Below are positions 45,681 through 55,187 of a stretch of DNA of 64,000 nucleotides, one piece after another. The position numbers and the translations under genes are program-made. Under the pieces are notes generated by a model. It was not told the DNA's origin. It did not search any database and saw only the letters and a program-made list of their open reading frames with translations. The first letter of the stretch is position 1. Every line of letters starts with the position of its first letter. Origin of the DNA: JAXMAR01 sp046350295 (GTDB lineage Bacteria > Planctomycetota > Planctomycetia > Gemmatales > Gemmataceae); contig JAXMAR010000017.1 of the NCBI GenBank assembly GCA_046350295.1, forward strand, positions 62,001 to 126,000, read 5' to 3'.

Positions 45681-47117
45681 CTACGCCTCCTCCTCCGTCC
45701 ACACCGCTTTCTCGATGGTGATGCCGAGCGCGCGAATCTTCGTGCGCAGGCTGCCGCGCGTGATGCCGAGGATCTTCGCCGCCTGGAGCTGATTCCCTCC
45801 CGTGCGCGTCAATACGCGGGTCAAAAGAATGGTCTCAACCATGTTCTGCACTTCGGCATGAAGGTCCTCCGAGCCCGCCGCCAGCCGTTGCTGCACGTAA
45901 CTTTCCAGGTCGAAGCTCTCCCTCTCCTCCGCGGCCGCCTTCGCCATCGGCGTCGCCAGGTCCGGCAAGAACGCCGGAAGGAGAATTGGCCCGGTCGCCT
46001 TCAATAACGCTTGCTTCAGGACGCTCTGCAATTCCCGGAGGTTTCCCGGCCACGAATGGCGCTTGAGCGCCTCCAGCGTCTCGGGCGCCACGCGCTGCAC
46101 CTCCTTGTTCAGCTCGCGATTGAAGCGCTTCACGAAATGCTCCACCAGCAGCGGCAGGTCCTCCAGGCGCTCCCGCAGCGGCGGCAGCTTGATCGTGAAC
46201 GTGCTCAGCCGGTAGAACAGGTCGCTGCGGAACTCCCCCGCCGCCACGAGCTTGTCCAGGTCGCGATTGGTCGCCGCGATCAGCCGCACGTCGGTCTGGA
46301 TCGTTTCGCCGCCACCGACGCGCTCGAAGCGCTGCTCCTGCAACACCCGCAACAGCTTCGTCTGCGTCAAGGGGGACATATCCCCCGTCTCATCGAGGAA
46401 CAGCGTGCCCCCGTGGCATTGCTCGAACTTGCCGATGCGCTTGCGCTCGGCGCCGGTGAAGGCCCCCTTCTCGTGGCCGAACAGCTCGCTCTCCAGCAGC
46501 GTCTCCGGAATCGCCGCGCAATTGATGGCGAGGAATGGGGCTCGTGCCCGGTTGCTGTGCTGATAGATCGCCCGCGCCACCAGCTCCTTGCCCGTGCCGC
46601 TCTCCCCCAGGATGAGCACCGTCACGTTTTGCGGCGCCACCCGCCCGATCGCCTTGTACACCTCCTGCATCGCGGCGCAGCGGCCGAGCAGGACGTCGCC
46701 GCGCGCGGGCGCCGTCGTCTCCGGCTCTTCGGGCAGGGTCTCTTCCCGCATGAGCCGGCTGATCTCGAGCGCCTTGCCGACGATGCCGCGCAGCGGCCCG
46801 ATCTCCAGCGGCTTGAGCAGGAAATCGAACGCGCCGAGCTTCATCGCCTCGATGGCCTGGTCGGTCGTGCCGTGGCCGGTGATGAAGATGACCGGCACGC
46901 GCGCGTCCTTTTCCCGGATCTGCTTGTAGAAGTCGAGCCCCGATTCGTCCGGCAGGTTGATGTCGAGGAGGACGACGTCCGGACTGTGCCGGCTAACCAT
47001 TTCGAGGCCTTCGCGAGCCGTCGACGCGGCGCACACCTCGAAGTCCGGCTGCCGAAAGACGCGCCGGAACGCGTGCTGAATGGAGGCCTCGTCATCGATG
47101 AGCAGCAGCGTCGGCAT
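45681..47117 (-). CDS. NtrC-family sigma-54-dependent response regulator
   Basis: 478 residues. The receiver domain (1-120) has the acidic pocket IDDEAS, phospho-aspartate in VVLLDINLPDESG and lysine in FDFLLKPLE. The AAA+ domain (about 145-375) has Walker A GESGTGKE, the sigma-54 loop GAFTGAE and Walker B GGTLFLDETGDMS. The Fis-type C-terminal helix-turn-helix is NQLQAAKILGITRGSLRTKI. It activates sigma-54 promoters when phosphorylated. Lies 28 bp downstream of the histidine kinase on the same strand, forming a two-component operon. Confidence 0.96.
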   Translation of the reverse strand: MPTLLLIDDEASIQHAFRRVFRQPDFEVCAASTAREGLEMVSRHSPDVVLLDINLPDESGLDFYKQIREKDARVPVIFITGHGTTDQAIEAMKLGAFDFLLKPLEIGPLRGIVGKALEISRLMREETLPEEPETTAPARGDVLLGRCAAMQEVYKAIGRVAPQNVTVLILGESGTGKELVARAIYQHSNRARAPFLAINCAAIPETLLESELFGHEKGAFTGAERKRIGKFEQCHGGTLFLDETGDMSPLTQTKLLRVLQEQRFERVGGGETIQTDVRLIAATNRDLDKLVAAGEFRSDLFYRLSTFTIKLPPLRERLEDLPLLVEHFVKRFNRELNKEVQRVAPETLEALKRHSWPGNLRELQSVLKQALLKATGPILLPAFLPDLATPMAKAAAEERESFDLESYVQQRLAAGSEDLHAEVQNMVETILLTRVLTRTGGNQLQAAKILGITRGSLRTKIRALGITIEKAVWTEEEA

Positions 47118-47145
47118 GAGGATTCCAATGCGAAGGTCGCGGGCT

Positions 47146-48573
47146 CTACGCGGCAGCCGGCATCTTGAGGACGAAGCGAGCGCCGCCGCCCGGCAGGTTG
47201 ACGCCGGTCAGCGTGCCGCCGTGAGCTTCGGCGATGCGCCGCGACAGGACCAGGCCCAGGCCCAGCCCGGTCTCCTTACCGCTCACGAACGGCTCGAAGA
47301 GCCGCGGCATCAGGGTCGGATCGATGCCCGGCCCCGTGTCTTGTACTTCCAGCTCGACCTGGCCGCTCGCGTCCTGGCTGAGCGACAGGAGGATCCGGCC
47401 GCCGCGCGGCATGACGTCGAAACCGTTCAGGATCAGGTTGACGACGAGCTGCCGCAGTTGGGCGGCGTCGGCGTGCAGGGTGATGGATCGTTCCGGGCGG
47501 CGAAAGTCGACGTTGACCTTCTGCAGGCGAGCCCGCCCGGCCGTCAGCGCCAGCGCCTCCTCCACGATGTCCTCGATCTTCGTGGCATGCCGCTCCATGC
47601 GCGGCGGCCGGGCGAAATCGAGGAACGTCTGCAGGCTCTGCTCGAGGCGGCGGATCTCCTTCTCGATGACTTGCAGGTCTTCCGCCGGCAGCCCGCGGAT
47701 CTCCATGTCCTCACGGCTCGTCTGCACCAGCATCTTCACCGCCGTGAGCGGATTGCGCAGCTCATGCGCCACTCCGGCCGCCAGCTGCCCGACCGCCGCC
47801 ATCTGTTCGGCGCGGAGCACCTCGCGCTCGCGCTGCTGCAAGCGCTGCACGGTCTCCTCCACCCCGCGCGTGAGCTGGCGCATCTGTTCGTGCAGGTAAT
47901 CCATGCCGTCGCTCGACCTCAGGGTGACGGTCGGCAGGTCGTGCCGCAGCTTGTCGGTGGCGTCGGCCAGGCTGACGCTGAGCTTGTAAAAGGATTGCCG
48001 CAAGGCGCGGGCGACGCCGTAGCCCAGGATCAAACCAGCGAGGGAGCCGACGACGCCGACGCCGGCCAGGGTCCAGGCGATCCATTTGACGGTGCGGCGC
48101 AGCGCCGCCTCGGAAGCCTCGATCTGGAGCGCGTGATGCGCGCGGACGCGAGCGGCGACGGGCAGCGTCTCCTTGCGCAGATGATCCAGCGCCGGGTTGT
48201 CCTTGGCGCCGCTGCCATGCGCCAGCCAGAGATGTTGATAAGACTCGAAGCTCTCCTCGAGCTGCCGTTGCAACTCTTCCTCTTCATCGCTGTTGATGAC
48301 CTCGCGCAGCTCCTCCAGACGCTGCTCGATCAGCTTGTGCAGACTGCTCAGATCTTCGTTGCTGCCCTCGCTGACGTACTTGACCAGCGTCCGCAGGTTG
48401 TTGTCGATCTCCCCCGAGAGCCGGCGGCTTTCGATGTCTTCCGTCAGATGCTCCGCCGTGCGGGCGTGCCAGCGGTAGAGCACCACCGCCGCGAACGTGC
48501 AGGCCCCGAACAGCAGCAGGCTCACCAGGATGGTCGGACCGGCTACCTGAACAACGGACAGCTTCTTGGACAT
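47146..48573 (-). CDS. Membrane sensor histidine kinase (NtrB-like)
   Basis: 475 residues from the ATG at 48573 (MSKKLSVVQVAGP); the frame is open upstream, but this Met directly precedes the first membrane helix. Two membrane helices (ILVSLLLFGACTFAAVVLY and WIAWTLAGVGVVGSLAGLIL) enclose a ~120-residue all-helical periplasmic sensor (acidic, EINSDEEEELQRQ-like). A linker coiled coil leads to the H-box GVAHELRNPLTAVK with the phospho-histidine near 268. Then the N box (VVNLILNGFDVM), G1 (VQDTGPGIDP) and G2 (GLGLGLVLSRRIAEAHGG). It presumably phosphorylates the adjacent NtrC-type regulator. The signal is unknown. Confidence 0.94.
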   Translation of the reverse strand: MSKKLSVVQVAGPTILVSLLLFGACTFAAVVLYRWHARTAEHLTEDIESRRLSGEIDNNLRTLVKYVSEGSNEDLSSLHKLIEQRLEELREVINSDEEEELQRQLEESFESYQHLWLAHGSGAKDNPALDHLRKETLPVAARVRAHHALQIEASEAALRRTVKWIAWTLAGVGVVGSLAGLILGYGVARALRQSFYKLSVSLADATDKLRHDLPTVTLRSSDGMDYLHEQMRQLTRGVEETVQRLQQREREVLRAEQMAAVGQLAAGVAHELRNPLTAVKMLVQTSREDMEIRGLPAEDLQVIEKEIRRLEQSLQTFLDFARPPRMERHATKIEDIVEEALALTAGRARLQKVNVDFRRPERSITLHADAAQLRQLVVNLILNGFDVMPRGGRILLSLSQDASGQVELEVQDTGPGIDPTLMPRLFEPFVSGKETGLGLGLVLSRRIAEAHGGTLTGVNLPGGGARFVLKMPAAA

Positions 48574-48857
48574 GCCTGGCTCCCTCCCCGACCATCCTAC
48601 ACGATTCGTGCCGCGGCGCTCCAGTTCGCGTGACGCTTGCGAAAAATCGCGGATCCCTCTCAGACGTTGCTCACGTCTGTGGTCGCGCCCAAACCACCGT
48701 GGTCGCGCGTCGATCTCCCAACACCGGCTGCTCCGCCTGAGTTGAGCGCCGTCTTTTTTTCCTATCCCGATGCGGCCTTGTCTCTTCCGCTGTCGCCACG
48801 CCGACCGGCGCCCGACTTGCGATGAAGGCTCGCAAACCTCCGCAGAAAGGAACCGCA

Positions 48858-48907
48858 ATGTCCCGCATCGGCATCTTTGGCGTCAGCAGTCAGTCAGGCG
48901 CGGCTTA
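48858..48907 (+). pseudogene. 5' end of an opine-dehydrogenase-like gene, split by an IS
   Basis: From the ATG at 48858 the bases encode MSRIGIFGVSSQSGAA, the first beta strand and glycine turn of a Rossmann NAD(P)-binding domain. The reading then enters the inverted repeat of the IS at 48908. Removing the IS and one copy of the TTA target duplication continues the frame as YLADLVSEGALVYGYARPSE in the downstream part, so this is the true start of that gene. A GAAAGGAACC stretch upstream can act as ribosome binding site. Confidence 0.85.
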
Positions 48908-50220
48908 GGAATCGCGCCAAAATAACTTGCTGAAGTGCCGTTGCGTGAGTTCAGCTGATTGTGCGATTGTCCTGGGATGCAGGATACAACGATTGTTAAA
49001 GCCATTGAAGGCAAGTATATCGAACTTTGGATGACCTCGACGAGCGTGGCAGGCGGCGTTGGGCAAAGCTGTCGAAGCGCGTGCCCTGGGGTATGGCGGA
49101 ATTGCGGTCGTGGCGCGGGCGACAGGGTTGTCGGATCGGACCATTCGGACGGGATTGAAGGAGTTGGACGAGGCCGACCCGGTGGCGGGGCATCGACAGC
49201 GTCGGCCAGGGGGTGGTCGTAGATCGCATGCGATCACGCAGCCGGGATTGCAGCGGGCTGGACCGCTTGATCGAGCCGACGGCGCGGGTCGCCGATGCAA
49301 CCCACTGCGGCTGGACGATCAAGAGCACCTACCGACTGGCGAAGGCGTTGCGGAAGCAAGGGTATCAGGTGGAGCGCGACGTCGGTGCGTCGACTGCTCG
49401 CGGCCATGGGCTATAGCCTGCAGGCCAACCGCAAGACGCGGGAAGGCGCAGCATCCCGATCCGCGACGGCCAGTTTCGCCACATCGCCGAACGGGTGGCG
49501 GCGCGCCCGGAAAAAGCGGCGCGGCGAACCAGCCCTGTCGGTGGACACAAAGAAGAAGGAAGTGCTGGGAAATCTCAAGAATGCGGGGCAAACCTATCGT
49601 CCCAAGGGCCAGCCGGAGAAAGTCAAGACCCACGATTTTCCGGATCCCAAGTTGGGCAAGGCGATCCCCTACGGCGTCTACGACATCCATGGCAACGAAG
49701 CAGGCGTGTCGGTTGGCATCAGCCACGATACGGCCGAATTCGCGGTGGCGGCGATTCGTCGTTGGTGGAAGAAGCTGGGTCGCGGCTACGGAGGCGCCAG
49801 AGCATATTGGTAACGGCCGACAGCGGCGGCAGCAACAGTTCGCGTTGCCGGTTGTGGAAGGTCGAATTGCAGAAGTGGGCCGACGAGACGGGCTGATTGT
49901 CGAGGTCTGTCACTATCCGCCGGGCACGAGCAAATGGAACAAGATCGAGCATCGCGTGTTCTGCCATACGCGCAATTGGCAGGGAGTTCCGTTAGAGACG
50001 TTGGAAGTCGTCGTCGAATCGATTGGCGCCACGACCACCGAAACCGGCCTGGAAGTTCATGCCTGGCTCGACGAGAGCACCTACGACAAAGGCCGAAAAG
50101 TGAGCGATGAGGAACTGGCTGACTGTAATATCACGCGTAACGAATATCACGGCGAATGGAACTACGAAATCCATCCACGCGTCAAGCGCGGAGATCGGTA
50201 AGTTATTTTGGCGCGACTCC
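48908..50220 (+). mobile_element. ISAzo13-type insertion sequence with a degenerate transposase
   Basis: 1313 bp bounded by near-identical terminal inverted repeats starting GGARTCGCGCCAAAATAACT (left at 48908, right ending at 50220; two mismatches in 23 bases). It is flanked by the direct repeat TTA (48905-48907 and 50221-50223). It lies within codon 16-17 of an opine-dehydrogenase-like gene. The transposase inside is broken by several frameshifts, so the copy cannot move on its own as sequenced. Confidence 0.9.
48977..50202 (+). pseudogene. ISAzo13/Rhodopirellula-type DDE transposase, multiply frameshifted
   Basis: The ATG at 48977 starts MQDTTIVKAIEGKYIELWMT. The rest of the family is traceable over three frames: EARALGYGGIAVVARATGLS with helix-turn-helix, WTIKSTYRLAKALRKQGYQV, SATSVRRLLAAMGYSLQANR, then a long intact stretch 49495-49800 (ALSVDTKKKEVLGNLKNAGQ, THDFPDPKLGKAIPYGVYDI), ILVTADSGGSNSSRCRLWK, and finally CHYPPGTSKWNKIEHRVFCH to WNYEIHPRVKR. 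The D-D-E region segments are all present, but at least five frame changes separate them. It is either a decayed copy or affected by the same indels seen nearby. Confidence 0.88.
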
Positions 50221-51444
50221 TTACCTCGCCGACCTCGTCAGCGAAGGCGCCCTGGTATACGGCTATGCCCGGCCTTCCGAGCACGGCCGCTCGTTCGTCC
50301 GCGCCATCCGCGCCCAGGGAGGGATCCAGGTCGATCGCCCGGAGGAGTCGAACGAGCCGACTCGCTTCGTGCCGCTGCTCGGCTCGGACGTCGGCCACGA
50401 CCTGGAGCGCCTGGTCCGCACGTCGGACCTCATCCTCCTGGCGCACCCTTCCATCTATCACGAAGAGGCGGCGCAGGCGATCGCCCAGGCCCTGCCGCGG
50501 TGTGACGTGCCGCTGGTCTTGTCGCCGTCGCGTACGCTGGGCGCCCCGTATTTGTGGCGGATTCTGGGGGAAGGCTATCCGATCGTCTCGTTCCAGACCT
50601 GCCCGTACGCGTGCAAGGTATTCGCAGCGGGCAGCGTGTACCTGAAGCGCCGCAAGCGCGCCTGGATCGCCAGCGCCGAGGGCCGGCTTGACCCGCGCTG
50701 CGTGACCCGGCTTCAGAACCTCCTTTCCCCGAGATCGTCTTCAGCCGGACGCCGGCCGCGACCTCGCTCGGCAACATCGGCGCGTGGTCTTCCATCCCGC
50801 GGCCTATGTCCTCAACCAGCCTGCCATCCAGGAGGCGCATGCCAGGACGCCGCTATTCCTTTTACCTCGAAGGCATCGCCCGCAACGCCGTCGTCGGACC
50901 GATCGTCGAGGAAATCGATCAGATTCGCCTGCGCGTCGCGGCGGCGCTCGGCTGTTCCGTCTTCGGCCTACGCCAGGCGCCGCGCGAGGACGAATGGCGC
51001 GACGTGATGCGGCGCATCGACCGGCTCGATGCTGAGGCCCCCGACGATCCCGCTGAGCGCGGCCGGCGCCGCGCGGAGTTGTTGCGACCCATCCACAACG
51101 CGGTCGTCTCGGGCCAGCACTGGCTCGCCTACACCTACGGTGTCCAGCGCATCCCCGGGGAGAGCCTGCCCGCCGCGATCGGCCGCACTCCCAACTTCAT
51201 GAAGGACTCGTTCCCCCAAGCACGCTACGCGGACGAGGACATCGCCACCGGCCTCGTCCCCCTGGAAGCGCTGGCCCGGCGCCTCGGCATCGAATGCGCG
51301 CCAATTACACACGTCATCGACCTCTACGCGAAGCAGAGCGGCCGCGATGCCCGCGCCGACGGCCGCAACCTGCGCGCCTTCGACCTAGCCTACCTGCAAC
51401 GTTACCTCCTGGGAGAAGTGGAATGTCTCGCGCTTGCGTCTTAG
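50221..51444 (+). pseudogene. Opine-dehydrogenase-like protein, main part downstream of the IS, with three frame changes
   Basis: Continues from the fragment at 48858. The NAD(P)-binding half (LADLVSEGALVYGYARPSEH, RTSDLILLAHPSIYHEEAA, VPLVLSPSRTLGAPYLWRIL) reads cleanly to about 50725. Then FPEIVFSRTPAATSLGNIGA, VVFHPAAYVLNQPAIQEAHA and YSFYLEGIARNAVVGPIVEE follow in successive frames, and the last frame runs to 51444. The C-terminal half has the opine-dehydrogenase layout: a helical domain, RYADEDIATGLVPLEALARR and a final HVIDLYAKQ. In this family the enzyme reductively joins an amino acid to an alpha-keto acid. It overlaps the start of the next gene by 22 bp. The family assignment is by motif layout, not by database search. 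Confidence 0.7.
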
Positions 51445-53263
51445 CCACGCTGGGGGACGACCCGCACACGCAGGGCCTCTTCCGCGTCGCCCGCATCGCC
51501 CCGGAAAGCGAGGCCTGGAGGCGCATGTGCTGCCGCCGGGCACGCTCGAGGCCGTGCTGTCCACGGTGCAGCGCGTCGACCCCGGCTGGCTCGGCTTCAG
51601 CTATCGCTTGAGTCCCGACGTCGCCGTGAAGCAATTCCGGACGTGCCTGGGACGCCTGGCGACCGAGGGGCTGTTGAGCGGCGCGCGCCGCGTCGCCGTC
51701 GCCGGCCTGCCGGACGCCATGCGCGCCATCGACAGCGTCCAGCATGAGCTGCCCTGCCCGGTCTGGACGATGCCCCAGGACCTCGATCCGCTTCGCGGCT
51801 GCGGCCGCGTCCTGCAATTCCTGGACGTTCCCGAGACGCGCCGGCCGCGCATCCTCGAGGAGCTGCGCCCGGAGCTGTTCCCCGCCCGCTTCCGAGAACT
51901 CGACGAGCTGGCGCGCGAGGTCGCGGGTAACGACGACTTTCGGAACGAGCCGCCGCTCCCCGTGCCGTCGGCCCGCGCCCGCGCCTCTTACGTCGAGCGC
52001 ATCCGCGAAATGGATATGCCGCTCTTGCGGACGCACTTCGGCATCCCCGCTCCAGCCATCGCGCCGACCGTCGACGGGATCAAGGCGCTCGCCGACGCCG
52101 CGGTCGTCGACGAAATCTCCCTCGGCTCCTCCGACCTGTCGCAGCGCCATTTCGGCGACCCGGCCGCTTTCGCCGGCCGCAAGAACGACGGCGGCGTCCC
52201 CTACAGCGCCTTCGCCCATCTCGTGGAGCTGTTCGAGGCGTCGCGCCGCGGCAACTTCCCTGGCATGAAGCCATACGCCCACGTCGTCGATCTCGTCCCC
52301 TTCGTCGACACCTGCCTCCGCGCCGGCATGCTGACCGGTTCCCATCAGGCCGTGCCCCTCTTCTGGTTCAACGAGCTGGACGGACGCGGGCCGATGTCGG
52401 TGGGCGCGTCGATCCGCGAGCACCTGGCGGCGGTGCGGGCGCTGGCGCGGCGCGGCATCCCGGTCGAGATGAACGACCCGAACCACTTCTCGTCGCGCTG
52501 GGCCCACGACACGATCATCGCGGTCGACTACGCCTTGATCACCGCGGTGATGCTGGCGCAGGGCGTTAAGGACCTTGTCCTACAGCTTCAGTTCAACAAG
52601 CCGCGCGAGACGAGCGATCACGGCGACCTGGCCAAGATGCTCGCCGGCCTCGACCTGGCCGGGGAACTGGTGGAGGGCCGTGGCGCCAGTCTGTGGCGCG
52701 AGACGCGGACCGGAATCGACAGCTTCGATCCCGACCCGGACGCCGCCCGCCATCAACTGGCCCGCTCGACGTTCCTTCAACTCCTCGTCAACCCGCACGC
52801 GATCCACCTGGTGAGCTACTGCGAAGCGCTGCACGTCGCGGGCGTCGAGGACGTGATCGACAGCTCACGCCTCGTGCGCCGCTGCGTTCGCGTCTTCCGC
52901 CGCCACGCCGGAGATCTGCTCAAGCTCAGGCGCCATCCGCTCGTCGTCGAACGGCGGCGGCAGCTTGTCTCGCAAGCGAAGGTGACGCTCCGGCACATCG
53001 CCGCGCTCGATGGCAACCTCACCCCGACCCCTGAAGCGCCCCTCGCCACGCTTGCCCCCAGGCTCGCCAATCCCGACGTGCTTCTGAAAGCGCTGGAAAC
53101 CGGCGTCATGGCGGCGCCCGGCATCTTCCACCCGGGCTACGCAGCCGCCCGCGACATCGTCACCGCGCCCGTCGCCGGCTTGATCGAATGCCTCGACCCC
53201 GAAACCGGCGCGGTGCGCCGCGAGGCGGATCGGCTGGCACGGCTGACACAAAGCCGGCCGTAG
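51423..53263 (+). CDS. Glutamate/methylaspartate mutase epsilon-like protein with a B12-binding-like N-terminus (one frameshift)
   Basis: Starts at the ATG at 51423 (MSRACVLATLGDDPHTQGLF), which reads in one frame to about 51505 and then continues in another (LEAHVLPPGTLEAVLSTVQR, VDPGWLGFSYRLSPDVAVKQ). The N-terminal ~130 residues look like a cobalamin-binding Rossmann-type domain. The following barrel-like part has VDGIKALADAAVVDEISLGS, SHQAVPLFWFNELDGRGPMS, VEMNDPNHFSSRWAHDTIIA and LVLQLQFNKPRETSDHGDLA. The C-terminus LKALETGVMAAPGIFHPGY closely follows the conserved VKAFETGVMDIPF end of glutamate mutase epsilon subunits. A carbon-skeleton mutase on an amino acid is the natural inference. 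About 613 residues after correcting one indel. Followed after 40 bp by an MFS exporter. Confidence 0.65.
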
Positions 53264-53303
53264 CCGCGGACTTTAGTCCGCGCAAGCGACGACAGGAGCC
53301 CGC

Positions 53304-54839
53304 ATGCAAGGTTGGCGACGCAATCTCCGTGTCCTCTGGCTGGTCCAGTTCCTCACGACCCTGGCGATGAACCTGGGCCTGGTATTTGTCCCCTTTTTCC
53401 TCGCCGACGATCCGACGCTGCGCGTCGAGAGCGAATCCGCACGGCTCCTCTACACAGGATTGATCCTCGCCGGCCCGTTCTTCACGACGATCGTCTTCAC
53501 GCCGCTCTGGGGCTGGGTCGCCGACCGCACCGGCCCGAAGCGACAAGTCATCCGCGCCTGCTTCGGTTTAGGAGCCACGCAACTGCTCATGGCGGTGGCG
53601 CAGTCCCCCGATCAGATGGTCGCCATCCGCATGCTCCAGGGGATGGTGTCGGGCGTCCTGGCCGCGAGCCTCGGCCTGGTCGCCGTCGGGACGCCGTTCG
53701 CTCATCAGGGACGCGCCATCGCGACCCTGCAATCGGCGACGCCGGCGGGACAAATCTTCGGCCCCGTCCTGGGTGGAATCCTCGCGAGCGCCTGCGGCTT
53801 TCGCGCTACCTATGCCTTGCTGGGATCGCTCATCGTCGCCGTCGGCCTCTTATCCTGGCTTCTGTTGCGACAGCACGGCTTCGTACCAATGCTCTCCGCC
53901 AATCCTTTCCGCAGCCTCTGGCACGCCGGCCGCCGCGCGCTCGCGCGGCCACCACTACGTCTGGCTCTCGCCGTGCTGGCCGGTGGGCAGTTCGCGTTCA
54001 CGGCAGCGCAGGGCGTCTTCGCCCTCTACATCGTCAGGCTCACGGTGGACTGGACGGGAACGGCCGAAAAGGCCGGATGGTGGAACACGAGCATCGGCTT
54101 CACGGCGCTCGCCATGACCGTGACCGGGGTCGCCAGCGTCGCCAGTTCGATCGGTTGGGGCCGGCTCCACGACAAGGGGACACGCTTCCTGACGCCGGCC
54201 GGGGCGGGCGTCCTGGCCGCGTCCATGCTCCTGATGGTCGCCTGGCCCACATGGTGGGTGATCCTCGCGGCGCGAGTCGGCATCGGCGTGGGTCTCGGCG
54301 CGATCTCCACCCTGCAGTTCGCCGTCGTCGCCAGGAACGTCGCCCCCGAGGAACGCGGCCAGCTCATGGGCGTGGCCACGTCGATGACCCATATCGGCAA
54401 CCTTGCCGGCTTCCTGCTAGGAGGCGCGCTCGCCTCGACCTGGTCCGAGCCAGTCGCCTTCGTCCTGGCCGCAGCCGCCTATGCCGTCGTCATGCTCGCG
54501 GCGCTGCGCCTGGAGCAAGGATCATCCAGCCTCGCCACCGACGCACTTGTGCCCCTCGCTTTGCCAGAACACCAGGCTCCCGGCAGTGGTAACGGGAGGC
54601 TTTGCAACGCAAAAGGGGACAGTCCCTCTCGACCTGACAAGAGACCCGGTTTTTCGCTCGAGCGAAAGGGACAGTCCCCTTTTGCGTTGCAAAGCCGTAA
54701 CGGGACAGTCCCCGTTTTGAAACAGCCTTTAATCCTTTCAACGTCGAACGAGGTGGGTTCCGGTCTTGCGCCAAGGTTCTCCGTTTTCCCATGGCGTCGG
54801 ATTGAGAACTGGCAAACGACCGGCAACCAGAATCTCTAG
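53304..54839 (+). CDS. MFS transporter with a transposon-derived C-terminal tail
   Basis: 511 residues, of which about 400 form a 12-helix major facilitator. Family motif A is GWVADRTGPKRQ in loop 2-3, and a further signature is GRLHDKGTRFL in loop 8-9. It belongs with drug/multidrug exporters of the DHA1 kind (LQSATPAGQIFGPVLGGILA, motif C region). From residue about 432 the reading passes through the 99-bp mini-element (54598-54696), giving the unrelated tail RLCNAKGDSPSRPDKR and beyond. The original stop was probably soon after the last helix. Position in the opine-dehydrogenase/mutase cluster suggests it exports the product. Confidence 0.88.
   Translation: MQGWRRNLRVLWLVQFLTTLAMNLGLVFVPFFLADDPTLRVESESARLLYTGLILAGPFFTTIVFTPLWGWVADRTGPKRQVIRACFGLGATQLLMAVAQSPDQMVAIRMLQGMVSGVLAASLGLVAVGTPFAHQGRAIATLQSATPAGQIFGPVLGGILASACGFRATYALLGSLIVAVGLLSWLLLRQHGFVPMLSANPFRSLWHAGRRALARPPLRLALAVLAGGQFAFTAAQGVFALYIVRLTVDWTGTAEKAGWWNTSIGFTALAMTVTGVASVASSIGWGRLHDKGTRFLTPAGAGVLAASMLLMVAWPTWWVILAARVGIGVGLGAISTLQFAVVARNVAPEERGQLMGVATSMTHIGNLAGFLLGGALASTWSEPVAFVLAAAAYAVVMLAALRLEQGSSSLATDALVPLALPEHQAPGSGNGRLCNAKGDSPSRPDKRPGFSLERKGQSPFALQSRNGTVPVLKQPLILSTSNEVGSGLAPRFSVFPWRRIENWQTTGNQNL
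54598..54696. mobile_element. 99-bp palindromic mini-element (MITE-like), copy 1
   Basis: Inverted ends of about 30 bp beginning GGCTTTGCAACGCAAAAGGG, with a short non-palindromic core. It is directly flanked by GTAACGGGA on both sides (54589-54597 and 54697-54705), a 9-bp target duplication. It lies inside the 3' end of the MFS gene. Copy 2 at 55188-55286 is in opposite orientation (the cores match after reversing). Confidence 0.88.
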
Positions 54840-54853
54840 CCCGTAGGTGTCCC

Positions 54854-55006
54854 ATGAAAAAGTCACTCGCCGGAATCCTGACGATCGCCCTGATCGCGTT
54901 CGTTTCCGGACTCTTCTTGTGGTTCCTGTTCTGGCTACAGCCCGGCCCCTTCGACCTGGACTGGACTCGTGACGAGGTTTCCGCCGGCTTTTGGGAAGCC
55001 CCATAG
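54854..55006 (+). CDS. Small single-helix membrane protein
   Basis: 50 residues from the ATG at 54854: a short basic start (MKKSLAG), one hydrophobic helix (ILTIALIAFVSGLFLWFLFW) and an acidic tail (FDLDWTRDEVSAGFWEAP). A TAG stop at 55004-55006. GTAGGTGT precedes the ATG. Its composition is that of a real membrane peptide. It lies 14 bp after the MFS stop and could be an accessory of the exporter; no family is recognised. Confidence 0.6.
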   Translation: MKKSLAGILTIALIAFVSGLFLWFLFWLQPGPFDLDWTRDEVSAGFWEAP

Positions 55007-55187
55007 CGAGCAACGCAAAGATCAAACTCAGAAATCACTTGCAGGGGTCGAACCAGGTCAATATATAATTAACATGATTATTTTACTTTTATCGAAATGG
55101 GATACGGCGGGCGAAGGGGCGTCCCTTGATCTTTCCGTGGATCCCGCTATAAGCCCCGATGTAATTCCCTAGAGATAGTCCGCGCTG
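55007..55187. other. AT-rich intergenic segment
   Basis: About 180 bp with no gene. The stretch around 55058-55100 (ATATATAATTAACATG and a following T-rich run) is by far the most AT-rich DNA in the vicinity and could hold a promoter for the TolC-RND operon or be foreign DNA. No terminator-like hairpin is seen before the mini-element. Confidence 0.4.

Noticed and set aside
48858..54839. A staphylopine-type metallophore locus
   Set aside because: Only an opine-dehydrogenase-like gene and an exporter fit; no nicotianamine-synthase-like gene, histidine racemase or metal-opine importer is seen, so I report only a looser hypothesis.
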